Of a stretch of DNA of 64,000 nucleotides, positions 44,337 to 52,570 are shown one piece after another. The notes beneath the pieces are model-generated. The model did no database searches. It was not told the DNA's origin and was given only the letters and a program-made list of their open reading frames with translations. Source of the stretch: Deltaproteobacteria bacterium (GTDB taxonomy: Bacteria; Bdellovibrionota; Bdellovibrionia; Bdellovibrionales; Bdellovibrionaceae); contig JAFLCC010000008.1 of assembly GCA_017302835.1 (NCBI GenBank), positions 62,001 through 126,000 of the forward strand. Direction: 5' to 3'. The translations under genes were made by a program, and so were the position numbers. Position 1 is the stretch's first letter. Each line of letters opens with the position of its first letter.

Positions 44337-45854
44337 ATGTTTAAGATTTTAGTCGTTGATGATGACGCGGGATTAAGACTATCAATCAAATCTGCCTTTT
44401 CTGGTTATGAAAAATTTGATGTTTATGAAGCTTTCGATGGTATCAATGCCATGGAAAAAATTAAATCTCCAGGATCCAAATTCGACATCGTGATTTTGGA
44501 CGTAGATATGCCTCGGCTCAATGGTCTTGAAACACTGAAGCAGATAAAAGAGTTTGATCCAGGGATTATAGTGCTCATGTTAACAGCCCATGCGACATTG
44601 CATGACGCTGTTAACGCAGTTAAAGATGGCGCTTATAACTACCTCTCTAAACCGGTCTCTAGTGAAGAAATATTAGCTTTAATTGAAAAAGCGATGCAAG
44701 CACACTCTATGATATCAAATATTGCAGCTAGCTCACCCGTGTTGGTCGAAGCTGGGAGAAAAATAATTGGTAATACCACGCAAATGCAAAAAGTGTTTAA
44801 TATTATACACAAGTTGGCCAAAGTGGATACTCCGGTTTTAATTAGGGGAGCTAGTGGTACAGGCAAAGAATTAGTAGCGAAGGCCATTCACTTTAATTCT
44901 GTGAGAAAAGATGAGAAATTTGTTGCTATAAATTGCTCAGCTATACCTGAAAACTTATTTGAATCAGAACTTTTTGGACATGAAAAAGGATCTTTTACAG
45001 GAGCTAGTGAAAGAAAAATTGGGAAATTTCAATATGCAGATGGTGGAACTTTATTTTTAGATGAGATTGGAGATATGCCTCAACTGATGCAGGTAAAAAT
45101 ACTACGAGTTTTGCAGGAAAAATTATTTACACCAGTGGGTTCTAATCGAGAAATTCAATCCAATGTCAGAATTATTGCGGCTACAAATCGGCCACTTGAG
45201 GAAATGATTAAGATAGGCTCTTTCAGAGAAGATTTATTTTACAGGCTGAATGTGGTTCCTATATTTTTACCAGCATTATGTGATCGCAAAGCCGATATCG
45301 AAAGGTTGATTCAAATTTTTGTAAAAAAATTCAATGAGGTCCATAAAAAGAAAATAACCGGTGTGACTGCCGATGCCATGAATATATTAAAGCGTTACTC
45401 TTGGCCTGGAAATATCCGCGAACTTGAGAATGTAATCGAACATTCTTTTGTATTAGAGACTGGAACGATCATTTCAATGTCTTCTTTACCTGAAAGCTTA
45501 TTGGCCGCAGTGGGAGTGAATCTATTTGACCTAGATACGCTAAGCCAGTCTTCACAACTTGGTCCTGTATTTATTGATTCAGGAAGTGATATAGAAACTG
45601 AGGATGCGAATTCTGATTTAGATACTGATGGAGATTCTGAATTTGATGATTCAGGTATGAAGGTTACTTTTAACGGAGACTTGGATTTTAATGTTCAAAA
45701 AGAAGCCTTTGAAAAGGAATTTATCATTAAGGCTCTCAAAACTTTTAAAGGCAGAATAAATCAAACGGCCCTGCATGCGAATATACCTAAAAAAACTCTT
45801 CTCAGAAAAATTGAAAAATATGGTATCAATGCAAAGGACTATTTTGACCAATAA
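44337..45854 (+). CDS. NtrC-family sigma-54 response regulator
   Basis: This 505-residue regulator has a receiver domain (phospho-Asp in VILDVDMPRLNG, about residue 53), an AAA+ sigma-54 interaction domain (GASGTGKELVA Walker A, the loop motif GSFTGA, LFLDEIGDMP Walker B, NIRELENV) and a C-terminal Fis-type HTH (about 465-505). An acidic Asp/Ser-rich insert (about 415-445) separates the last two. AAAAGGAG lies 6 nt before the ATG. It should activate sigma-54 promoters in response to the adjacent CHASE2 kinase. I found no clear -24/-12 promoter in front of the locus. Confidence 0.93.
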   Translation: MFKILVVDDDAGLRLSIKSAFSGYEKFDVYEAFDGINAMEKIKSPGSKFDIVILDVDMPRLNGLETLKQIKEFDPGIIVLMLTAHATLHDAVNAVKDGAYNYLSKPVSSEEILALIEKAMQAHSMISNIAASSPVLVEAGRKIIGNTTQMQKVFNIIHKLAKVDTPVLIRGASGTGKELVAKAIHFNSVRKDEKFVAINCSAIPENLFESELFGHEKGSFTGASERKIGKFQYADGGTLFLDEIGDMPQLMQVKILRVLQEKLFTPVGSNREIQSNVRIIAATNRPLEEMIKIGSFREDLFYRLNVVPIFLPALCDRKADIERLIQIFVKKFNEVHKKKITGVTADAMNILKRYSWPGNIRELENVIEHSFVLETGTIISMSSLPESLLAAVGVNLFDLDTLSQSSQLGPVFIDSGSDIETEDANSDLDTDGDSEFDDSGMKVTFNGDLDFNVQKEAFEKEFIIKALKTFKGRINQTALHANIPKKTLLRKIEKYGINAKDYFDQ

Positions 45855-46060
45855 AGAACGGGAATAACACTGGAAATATCAAAATTTTCTAATGTCAATG
45901 ACAAATTTATTTCTTGAGTCATTAGACAAGGGAAATTTATTGAAAAATTCTTAAATTAGTTTAAAAAAAATAATTATTGATGATTAATGCCAATATTAAT
46001 TTAAAAAGTCTAATAAGTTTTATTGACTGAAAGTCTTTTGGTTCTTAGTTTCTAAATCCC
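45855..46060. other. AT-rich gap with imperfect inverted repeats
   Basis: These 206 bases separate the sigma-54 regulator from the next gene. Around 45890-45925 alternative pairings (CTAATG with CATTAG, AATGAC with GTCATT) could form a terminator-like stem without a clean T-run. TTGACT at 46023 may be a -35, but no good -10 follows. No small ORF convinced me. Confidence 0.3.
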
Positions 46061-46735
46061 ATGGCAATGAATCCGCTACCCCCACAGGCTTACACAAAAG
46101 ACTCTCTTTTGAAGGCATATTCTTGGTTGCAAAATCAAGAATCTTCAATCAAGGAAATGGCTACAACGCCTGATATTTTAGTAAGTTTGTTTTTAAAGGC
46201 CACTCGGGATGGGGACAGTGTTCTGGAACGTCCGTCTATTCAAAACTTTAAGCATGAGCTCAAACAATTGGCTGGTATGATGGGCGAGTTTGATAAAGAG
46301 GTCATTGAAGAAAAAATCCAGAACCAAAATCTCCAGAAGCAAAATATATTTAATGACAAACTTAAAAGCCCATCTCTTGAAAGTGATAAGTTAGGTGGTA
46401 ATACTTTAGGTGGAGATAAATTGGCGGGGCTTTCAACAAATTTTGATTTCACTCTGCCTTTGAACGGAAATTCATTGGATAGTCGTTCTCTAGAAAATCG
46501 ACCCATAGAAAATCGTTCTCAAGAAAGTAATTCTGCAGAAAACAATCCAGAGAAGCTATCTAAAACTCATCATGAAGTTTTAAAAAAAGGGGATTGTTCT
46601 TTGCTTGAAAATTTAGATGCAAAGTCTTTGATGTTAATTTCAGAAGTTAAAACTCAGTTAAATCTTAGTTCTGATTTGGAATCCTTAAAGCTTTTAATTC
46701 AAGCGGGCTATAATAAAACTAAAAAATTATTTTAG
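46061..46735 (+). CDS. Hypothetical cytoplasmic protein upstream of ileS, with low-complexity middle
   Basis: This 224-residue protein has a helical N-terminal part (about 10-90), a Gly/Asn/Ser-rich middle with short near-repeats (LGGNTLGGDKLAG, then a run of five-residue units of the SLENR type around 130-160) and a helical C-terminus rich in Leu/Lys. No signal peptide or membrane segment. The start is ATG at 46061 or 46067; neither has a strong Shine-Dalgarno. No family recognised. Confidence 0.55.
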   Translation: MAMNPLPPQAYTKDSLLKAYSWLQNQESSIKEMATTPDILVSLFLKATRDGDSVLERPSIQNFKHELKQLAGMMGEFDKEVIEEKIQNQNLQKQNIFNDKLKSPSLESDKLGGNTLGGDKLAGLSTNFDFTLPLNGNSLDSRSLENRPIENRSQESNSAENNPEKLSKTHHEVLKKGDCSLLENLDAKSLMLISEVKTQLNLSSDLESLKLLIQAGYNKTKKLF

Positions 46736-46825
46736 GAGCCTATTTGAAAAAGGTTCTTAGTGACGGATTGCGCTAAGCTTGTGGTCTGTTTGATAAAAAG
46801 ACAAAAGTTAAATACTTTAAGAAGT

Positions 46826-49639
46826 ATGACACAAAATATACCTGACTATAAATCAACCATTAAATTACCGCAAACAACTTTTCCAATGAAGGGTGATTTA
46901 CACCTTAAAGAGCCAGCGATAATTAAAGACTGGGAAGAGAAGAAAATTTATCAAAAGATTCAAGAGAAAAATAAAAACAACACTCCCTTTATTCTTCCTG
47001 ATGGGCCGCCCTATGCCAATGGGTCTATTCATATCGGTCATGCTTTAAATAAAACTTTAAAAGATATCATTATTAAATATAAATCATTAAAAGGTTTTCG
47101 AGCTCCATTTATTCCTGGTTGGGATTGTCATGGGCTTCCTATCGAACATAAAGTCATGAAAGAGTTAAATGAAAAAAAACAAATAAAAAATGATCATGAA
47201 ATTCTTGAGCTTTGTCGAGCCGAAGCCTCTAAGTGGGTAAAGCACCAAAGAGATCAGTTTAAAAGATTAGGTGTGCTTGCTGATTGGGAAAATCCTTATT
47301 TAACCATGGATCATGATTATGAGGCCGAAGAAATTCGTGAATTTGCACGAGCATTTAAAAAAGGAGTTATTTATCGAGGATCAAAACCCGTTTATTGGAA
47401 TTGGACACTAAAGACGGCTCTTGCCGATGCGGAAGTGGAATACCACCAACATAAATCTCCTTCCATTTATGTTAAATTTCAGGTGACAGATGTGGAGTCT
47501 TTAAAAAAACTGGGCTCGCCTAAGGGAAATACTTATTTTGTTATCTGGACAACAACTCCTTGGACTCTTCCTGCGAATGTGGGTATTTGCTTGCATCCTG
47601 ATTTTGAATATGGGGTCTACTCTGCAGGTATTAATTCTTATGATGTTAATTCGTCAGGTGAAGAAAATTTCGTTATAGCCAAAGGATTAAAGGAATTTTT
47701 TGAAAAAGAAACTTCGATCCTTCTTACAGAAACTTCGGTGCATAAAGGCTCGGAGTTAGAGTATATAAATGCAGATCATCCTTGGATCTTAAGAAAATCC
47801 CAAGTGATGTTGGGTCTTCACGTTAGCTTAGATGCGGGAACAGGATGTGTTCACACGGCTCCAGGACATGGCGCGGATGATTTTAAGGTGAATGCAAAAT
47901 ACCAGTTGCCCGTCTTATGTCCTGTTGACGATGCTGGTTGTTTCACAGAAGAAGTGCCAGAGTGGAAGGGCATGAATATTTTTAAAGCCAATCCTTTGAT
48001 TGTTGAAAAATTAAAACAATCTGGTCATTTAATTAAACTTCAAGAGATTGAGCATTCTTATCCTCATTGCTGGAGATCAAAAACACCCTTGATTTTTCGA
48101 ACAACTCCCCAATGGTTTTTAGGTATTGATATCGAGGGAAGTGAGATTAGGAAAAAAACATTAGAGAAAATGAAAACCATTAAATTTGTTCCTGCTTGGG
48201 GGCAAGCAAGATTTAGCGCCATGATGGAAAGTCGTCCTGATTGGTGTTTAAGTCGGCAACGAATTTGGGGAGTTCCAATTCCTATTTTTTATTGTGTCGC
48301 TACGGGCGAGCCATTGGCTGATTTTGAAGTCATGATGAAAGTCGCCGATGTCATAGAAAAAAAAGGAATAGAAGGATTTAATTCAACTCCAGCGATTGAG
48401 TTTCTTGGTAATAAAAAATTTCCATGCGAATCAACAAATGAAAAAATAAAGGCCGCTTATGGGAGCCAAGGGTTTAAGCATGGAAAAGATATTTTGGATG
48501 TGTGGTTTGATTCAGGAATTTGTCATGCCGCCGTTCAAAAAAAGAGACCTGGAATGAGCTTTCCTGCAGATATTTACCTAGAGGGCAGTGATCAACACCG
48601 TGGCTGGTTTAATACCTCGATGTTATCTTCTATGGCCACTCAAGGTGAGCCACCATTTAAGACATTATTAACCCATGGTTTTGTGATGGATTCCCAAGGC
48701 CGAAAAATGAGTAAGTCTCTTGGAAATGTTGTCGATCCCAATGAAGTTGCAAGTAAAAGTGGAGCCGAAATCATTCGTCTGTGGTCTTCTTATGAGGACT
48801 ATGGACAAGATCTATCCTGTGGAAAGGATGAACTCACACGGGTGACAGAAACCTATCGTCGTATTCGAAATACCATGAGGTATTTACTCGGATCGATCTC
48901 AGATTTTAATCCGGCAAAAGATAAAGTTTCCTTGGATAAAATGACAGAGATTGACCTCTGGGCTTTAAATGAGCTTTATGAGCTGATAGAAAAAATTGAA
49001 AATGCCTATGATAATTATGATTTTTATAAGATTTATCATGCGTTAAATACTTTTTGTACGGTCACCCTTTCTTCAATATATTTGGATGTGTTAAAAGATC
49101 GACTTTATACTTGGAAAGAAAATGGAGTTCCCAGAAGATCTTCACAAACAGTTTTATTTTATGTATGTGAAAACTTAATGTCTTTAATGGCGCCTATTTT
49201 ATCTTTTTTAGCGGAGGAAGCTTATTCTCATTATGCGTTTAAAAATACCGAGAGTATTTTTCTTAAAAATTTACCCGAAAAGAATTCTGAATGGAAAAAT
49301 GAAGCCATTAAAGACAAATTCAAAAATCTGATAGAAGTGAGAATCGAAGTGCAGAAAGTTTTAGAGGGGCTTCGAGCTCAAAAAATTATTGGATCTTCTT
49401 TAGAAGCTAAAGTTAGCATCAAATCGGAAGGACCTTTGTTTGAGATTTTAAAAGATTTTTCTGGTTTGCGAGAATTTTTAATTGTTTCAGAGGTAATTTT
49501 AATGAAAGATACGTTTCAAGTATCTGCTTCAAAAGCAGATGGTGAGAAATGTGTTAGATGTTGGACTTATAGTACTCAAATTGGTCAAAACAACCAGTAT
49601 CCTGGAATTTGTCCTAAATGCACAGAGGCTTTAATATGA
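46826..49639 (+). CDS. ileS: Isoleucyl-tRNA synthetase
   Basis: This class I synthetase of about 937 residues charges tRNA-Ile. Visible are the HIGH motif (SIHIGHALNKT), the editing domain with TTPWTLPANVG and DAGTGCVHTAPGHG, the DQHRGWF segment, KMSKSLGN, and a C-terminal zinc finger (CVRCW...CPKC), so it is the bacterial form. The ATG at 46826 opens the conserved sequence; frame-compatible upstream codons lack support. The stop overlaps the lspA start (ATGA at 49636-49639), the common ileS-lspA pairing. Confidence 0.97.
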   Translation: MTQNIPDYKSTIKLPQTTFPMKGDLHLKEPAIIKDWEEKKIYQKIQEKNKNNTPFILPDGPPYANGSIHIGHALNKTLKDIIIKYKSLKGFRAPFIPGWDCHGLPIEHKVMKELNEKKQIKNDHEILELCRAEASKWVKHQRDQFKRLGVLADWENPYLTMDHDYEAEEIREFARAFKKGVIYRGSKPVYWNWTLKTALADAEVEYHQHKSPSIYVKFQVTDVESLKKLGSPKGNTYFVIWTTTPWTLPANVGICLHPDFEYGVYSAGINSYDVNSSGEENFVIAKGLKEFFEKETSILLTETSVHKGSELEYINADHPWILRKSQVMLGLHVSLDAGTGCVHTAPGHGADDFKVNAKYQLPVLCPVDDAGCFTEEVPEWKGMNIFKANPLIVEKLKQSGHLIKLQEIEHSYPHCWRSKTPLIFRTTPQWFLGIDIEGSEIRKKTLEKMKTIKFVPAWGQARFSAMMESRPDWCLSRQRIWGVPIPIFYCVATGEPLADFEVMMKVADVIEKKGIEGFNSTPAIEFLGNKKFPCESTNEKIKAAYGSQGFKHGKDILDVWFDSGICHAAVQKKRPGMSFPADIYLEGSDQHRGWFNTSMLSSMATQGEPPFKTLLTHGFVMDSQGRKMSKSLGNVVDPNEVASKSGAEIIRLWSSYEDYGQDLSCGKDELTRVTETYRRIRNTMRYLLGSISDFNPAKDKVSLDKMTEIDLWALNELYELIEKIENAYDNYDFYKIYHALNTFCTVTLSSIYLDVLKDRLYTWKENGVPRRSSQTVLFYVCENLMSLMAPILSFLAEEAYSHYAFKNTESIFLKNLPEKNSEWKNEAIKDKFKNLIEVRIEVQKVLEGLRAQKIIGSSLEAKVSIKSEGPLFEILKDFSGLREFLIVSEVILMKDTFQVSASKADGEKCVRCWTYSTQIGQNNQYPGICPKCTEALI

Positions 49640-50151
49640 AAAAAAAATACATACTACTATTACTTATTTCTTGCATTATCATTGTCTTAGATCAAGTCAC
49701 CAAGATTTATATTCATTCTCGATTTCAGTTAAGCGAATCAGTTATTGTCATCAAAGATTTTTTTAATCTTACTTATGTAAGAAACTATGGTGCTGCTTTT
49801 GGTTTTCTAGCTGAGTCTCATCCTACCTTTAGAGAAATCTTTTTTCTTTCGATGCCTCCGATTGCCATCATTATTATCATGACTATTTTAAGATCAGTTA
49901 AAGACAATGATTTTTTACAGATTTCAGCTTTATCTTTAATTTGCGGAGGCGCCCTTGGCAATTATATCGATAGGTTAAAGTATAGGTATGTTATTGATTT
50001 TTTAGATTTCCATATTTTTAACAAATATTCTTACCCAGCTTTTAATATAGCTGATTCGGCTATTGTTTGCGGTGTTGGTATATTAATATTGGTGATGACC
50101 TTAGAGAAAAAGAAATCAAGCCCGCCTTCAGAAATTGAAATAGCGGGTTAG
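49636..50151 (+). CDS. lspA: Lipoprotein signal peptidase (signal peptidase II)
   Basis: This 171-residue inner-membrane aspartyl protease removes signal peptides of lipidated prolipoproteins. The N-terminal LDQVTK motif, YGAAFG, and the catalytic Asp residues in GNYIDRL and FNIADSAI are present, with four membrane segments. Several lipobox proteins in this window are its presumptive substrates, and lgt, the preceding step of the pathway, is encoded at 51723. Confidence 0.95.
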   Translation: MKKKYILLLLISCIIIVLDQVTKIYIHSRFQLSESVIVIKDFFNLTYVRNYGAAFGFLAESHPTFREIFFLSMPPIAIIIIMTILRSVKDNDFLQISALSLICGGALGNYIDRLKYRYVIDFLDFHIFNKYSYPAFNIADSAIVCGVGILILVMTLEKKKSSPPSEIEIAG

Positions 50152-50169
50152 TATCGGTGCCGTAAAAAT

Positions 50170-51633
50170 CTATTTTCCAAAGAAATAATGAAAAGAGGGT
50201 GTGGATTCTTTTTTATTTAATTCAGTAAAAAAGAGTGAAATAACTTCTGTTTTCTTCCCTGGCTTTACGTTAAATATTGTCAAATCTGAATTTTGAATAA
50301 TTTGGTGTAGCCCTCTTCCGGCGCCGCCTTTACCTTCATTTAAAGTTCCAGCCTGACCATTATAACAACTATCTAAATAGTCAGTGATAATTTTTTTGGT
50401 TAAGCTTCCAAAAGGGTCTGTCACCGCAACAGCTAAATAGATTCCATCACAGGCGTAGGAAAGCTGAGACTGTTGATGACTATCTAAAACGACCTCTACC
50501 TTGCGTGATAAGTGATTGAATAGAGATTTGCCATTTTTATCTGCAGGAGCATCATATATGGCATTCATAAGAAGCTCTTCGGTAACTAAAAATAATTTTT
50601 CTAGAATGGTAGTGCGAATACCTAAATGCTTAAAATATTCTGTCATCTCATTTTTTAGGTTGAGCCGTTCGGAACTTGTTGCAATCTTCTTAGATTGAAT
50701 GTCAACACCCCAAGATAAATATTTTTCAATCCCAAAAATATCATCATTCAATAATTTACTCAGAGTTGTTAAAAGAGTTTTAATTGTCAATTGCTTATCT
50801 TCAGGGTCCCTCGTAATCACATTGTCAATCTGTGATAAACTTTTAAGTGTAGGTATATTGTCTTCTACTTTTTTTGAAAGTATTAAAACTAACTTAGAGC
50901 GATTCTTTAATTTTTCCAGGTCGCTGATTATGTCCTTGCAGCTTTCGTCAAAAATGATGGCATCATACTTGTTCATTTTGATAAGATTCTTGGCGGTCTC
51001 AAGATCAGAAGTGACATCCATCTTAACACCAGAGCTGCCCACGGCCATTTTTGCAAGGACCAGTTGCTTTCGGTCTTGATCTACTAATAATACATTTTTC
51101 CCAGTGGTCTTCTCCAGATTTGCCTGCGCCTGAAAAAGCTCTCGGTTGGCAACCTCAAATAATCTGGCTTTTTCGTTTGTTTTCATCAACCTATCGGCTA
51201 AAACCGTCGAATAGACGCGATAAAGAAGGGCATTGAATTTTTCAAAATCTTTTTGAGGAACATGATTAAAATAGTGAGAATCGATGACGAAACAGCTAAT
51301 ATTATTCTTAGCACGGATGGAGGAAGTTACAGGAATTTTTAAAACAACACTCATCTCTCCCATAACATCTCCGGGAGTCTGTAAAATGGCGACGACCTCA
51401 TTGGCAAGAATGATTTCAGCAGCTCCGCTCCTTAAAAAGTAGAGTTTTGAGTTGATCTCGCCTTCGCGAAGTATGTAGTTCCCAGCTTGAAAGTTTTCTT
51501 CCATTGTCATTGTTGAAATTTGCAGCAACATTTCGTCATTAAATGAGGAAAAAAAAGAGAAACCTCTTAACTCTTTTGAAATATCAACAGGATGCAATTT
51601 CATAATATTAATTATGTATTCAATAAGCCTCAT
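50170..51633 (-). CDS. Cyclic-nucleotide-domain, pseudo-receiver and HATPase fusion protein
   Basis: This protein of about 487 residues has an N-terminal cNMP-binding fold (LREGEINSKLYFLRSG, then GDVMGEMSVV), a receiver-like middle (VLLVDQDRKQ, with IIFDES at the phospho-Asp position) and a C-terminal RsbW/anti-sigma-type HATPase (VTEELLMNAIYD, VTDPFG, GGAGRGLH). The phosphate-binding cassette reads IPVTSS where cAMP binders have an Arg, so nucleotide binding may be lost. Start is uncertain: ATG 51633 has AAGAG upstream, ATG 51603 and ATG 51708 are alternatives. The gene is divergent from lgt with little space between. Confidence 0.75.
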   Translation of the reverse strand: MRLIEYIINIMKLHPVDISKELRGFSFFSSFNDEMLLQISTMTMEENFQAGNYILREGEINSKLYFLRSGAAEIILANEVVAILQTPGDVMGEMSVVLKIPVTSSIRAKNNISCFVIDSHYFNHVPQKDFEKFNALLYRVYSTVLADRLMKTNEKARLFEVANRELFQAQANLEKTTGKNVLLVDQDRKQLVLAKMAVGSSGVKMDVTSDLETAKNLIKMNKYDAIIFDESCKDIISDLEKLKNRSKLVLILSKKVEDNIPTLKSLSQIDNVITRDPEDKQLTIKTLLTTLSKLLNDDIFGIEKYLSWGVDIQSKKIATSSERLNLKNEMTEYFKHLGIRTTILEKLFLVTEELLMNAIYDAPADKNGKSLFNHLSRKVEVVLDSHQQSQLSYACDGIYLAVAVTDPFGSLTKKIITDYLDSCYNGQAGTLNEGKGGAGRGLHQIIQNSDLTIFNVKPGKKTEVISLFFTELNKKESTPSFHYFFGK

Positions 51634-51722
51634 TGATCGAGCTCTTTTCCAAAAATCATGAAAATGAAGGCAAAAGTCTAGTTCAGATATTAATTTATCG
51701 AAAAACATGATTAGTTATAAGC

Positions 51723-52496
51723 ATGTATCCTTATTTAAATTTGGGCCTAGTGAAGCTGCAATCATATTTTTTGATTCTTGTGATCTTAATAACCGTAACG
51801 CTTTTTTGGGTTTTTAAAAAAAGTATTAAAAGCAATTTACCTAGGAACTTTGTCCTAGATCTAACCTTTATCCTGATCATTTCTGGATTTTTATCTGCAA
51901 GACTTTTTCATATTTTATTTGAGAATAGACAATTTTATTTTTCTAGACCCGTTGAAATGTTTCAATTTTGGAATGGTGGATTTGTATTTCTTGGTGGATT
52001 TATAGGAGCTCTCATTTCAGGAATTTTGTATACTTTGTTATGTAAAAAGAAGGAACTTCTACCTCGACTTCTAGATTTCTATTCTCCTATTTTAGCGTTC
52101 AACTATTCCATAGGAAGAATTGGGTGTTTTTTGGCTGGTTGTTGCTATGGGAAAACATGTCCCTTTCCTTGGGCGGTTGATGGAAGGCATCCAACCCAGC
52201 TATATGCCTTTTTTTGGGATTTTATTTTATTTATTATATTGATCAAGATTGAAAATAATATGATGAAGCCTGAAAAGAAATTCGCAGGCCTGCTCTTTTG
52301 TGTCTGGCTTTTGGGACATGGTCTAGGAAGATTTATTTTGGAATTTTACCGGGATGATTTTAGAGGTCCTATTTATATACTTTCAATTTCAGGGTGGTTA
52401 AGTTTAGGAATCATCATTTCCTCATTGAGTTTGTATCTCTTTCTTAAAAGAAGAATCCGCCATTATCAGCCATTACGAGATATCAAACTCAAATAG
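51723..52496 (+). CDS. lgt: Prolipoprotein diacylglyceryl transferase
   Basis: This 257-residue membrane enzyme adds diacylglycerol to the lipobox Cys. Seven membrane segments are plausible; the family block GRIGCFLAGCCYG, FWNGGFVFLGGF and HGLGRFILEFYR with the essential residues are present. The N-terminal region is shorter than in E. coli. Its last codons and stop lie inside one arm copy of the inverted-repeat array that precedes the DUF234-type ATPase gene. Confidence 0.94.
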   Translation: MYPYLNLGLVKLQSYFLILVILITVTLFWVFKKSIKSNLPRNFVLDLTFILIISGFLSARLFHILFENRQFYFSRPVEMFQFWNGGFVFLGGFIGALISGILYTLLCKKKELLPRLLDFYSPILAFNYSIGRIGCFLAGCCYGKTCPFPWAVDGRHPTQLYAFFWDFILFIILIKIENNMMKPEKKFAGLLFCVWLLGHGLGRFILEFYRDDFRGPIYILSISGWLSLGIIISSLSLYLFLKRRIRHYQPLRDIKLK

Positions 52497-52561
52497 CGGA
52501 TAATCAATATAAATTGACAATTATCCGCCATTTGAGTTAAACTGACTCAAATGGCGGATAA
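52455..52561. repeat. Nested inverted-repeat array before the DUF234-type ATPase gene
   Basis: A perfect 17-bp inverted repeat (52521-52537 with 52545-52561, 7-nt loop) carries the core ATCCGCCATT/AATGGCGGAT. A third arm copy with one mismatch lies at 52487-52503 across the lgt stop, in the orientation that can pair with the middle arm. The 10-mer core also occurs at 52455-52464 inside lgt. There is no T-run after the hairpin; the ATPase Shine-Dalgarno follows directly. It could be an operator, an alternating mRNA structure or the end of an inserted element. Confidence 0.75.
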
Positions 52562-52570
52562 AGAGGCGAA

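Noticed and set aside
50121-50147. CCCGC/GCGGG pairing at the end of lspA
   Set aside because: Five base pairs with a 17-nt loop inside coding sequence and no T-run; likely chance.
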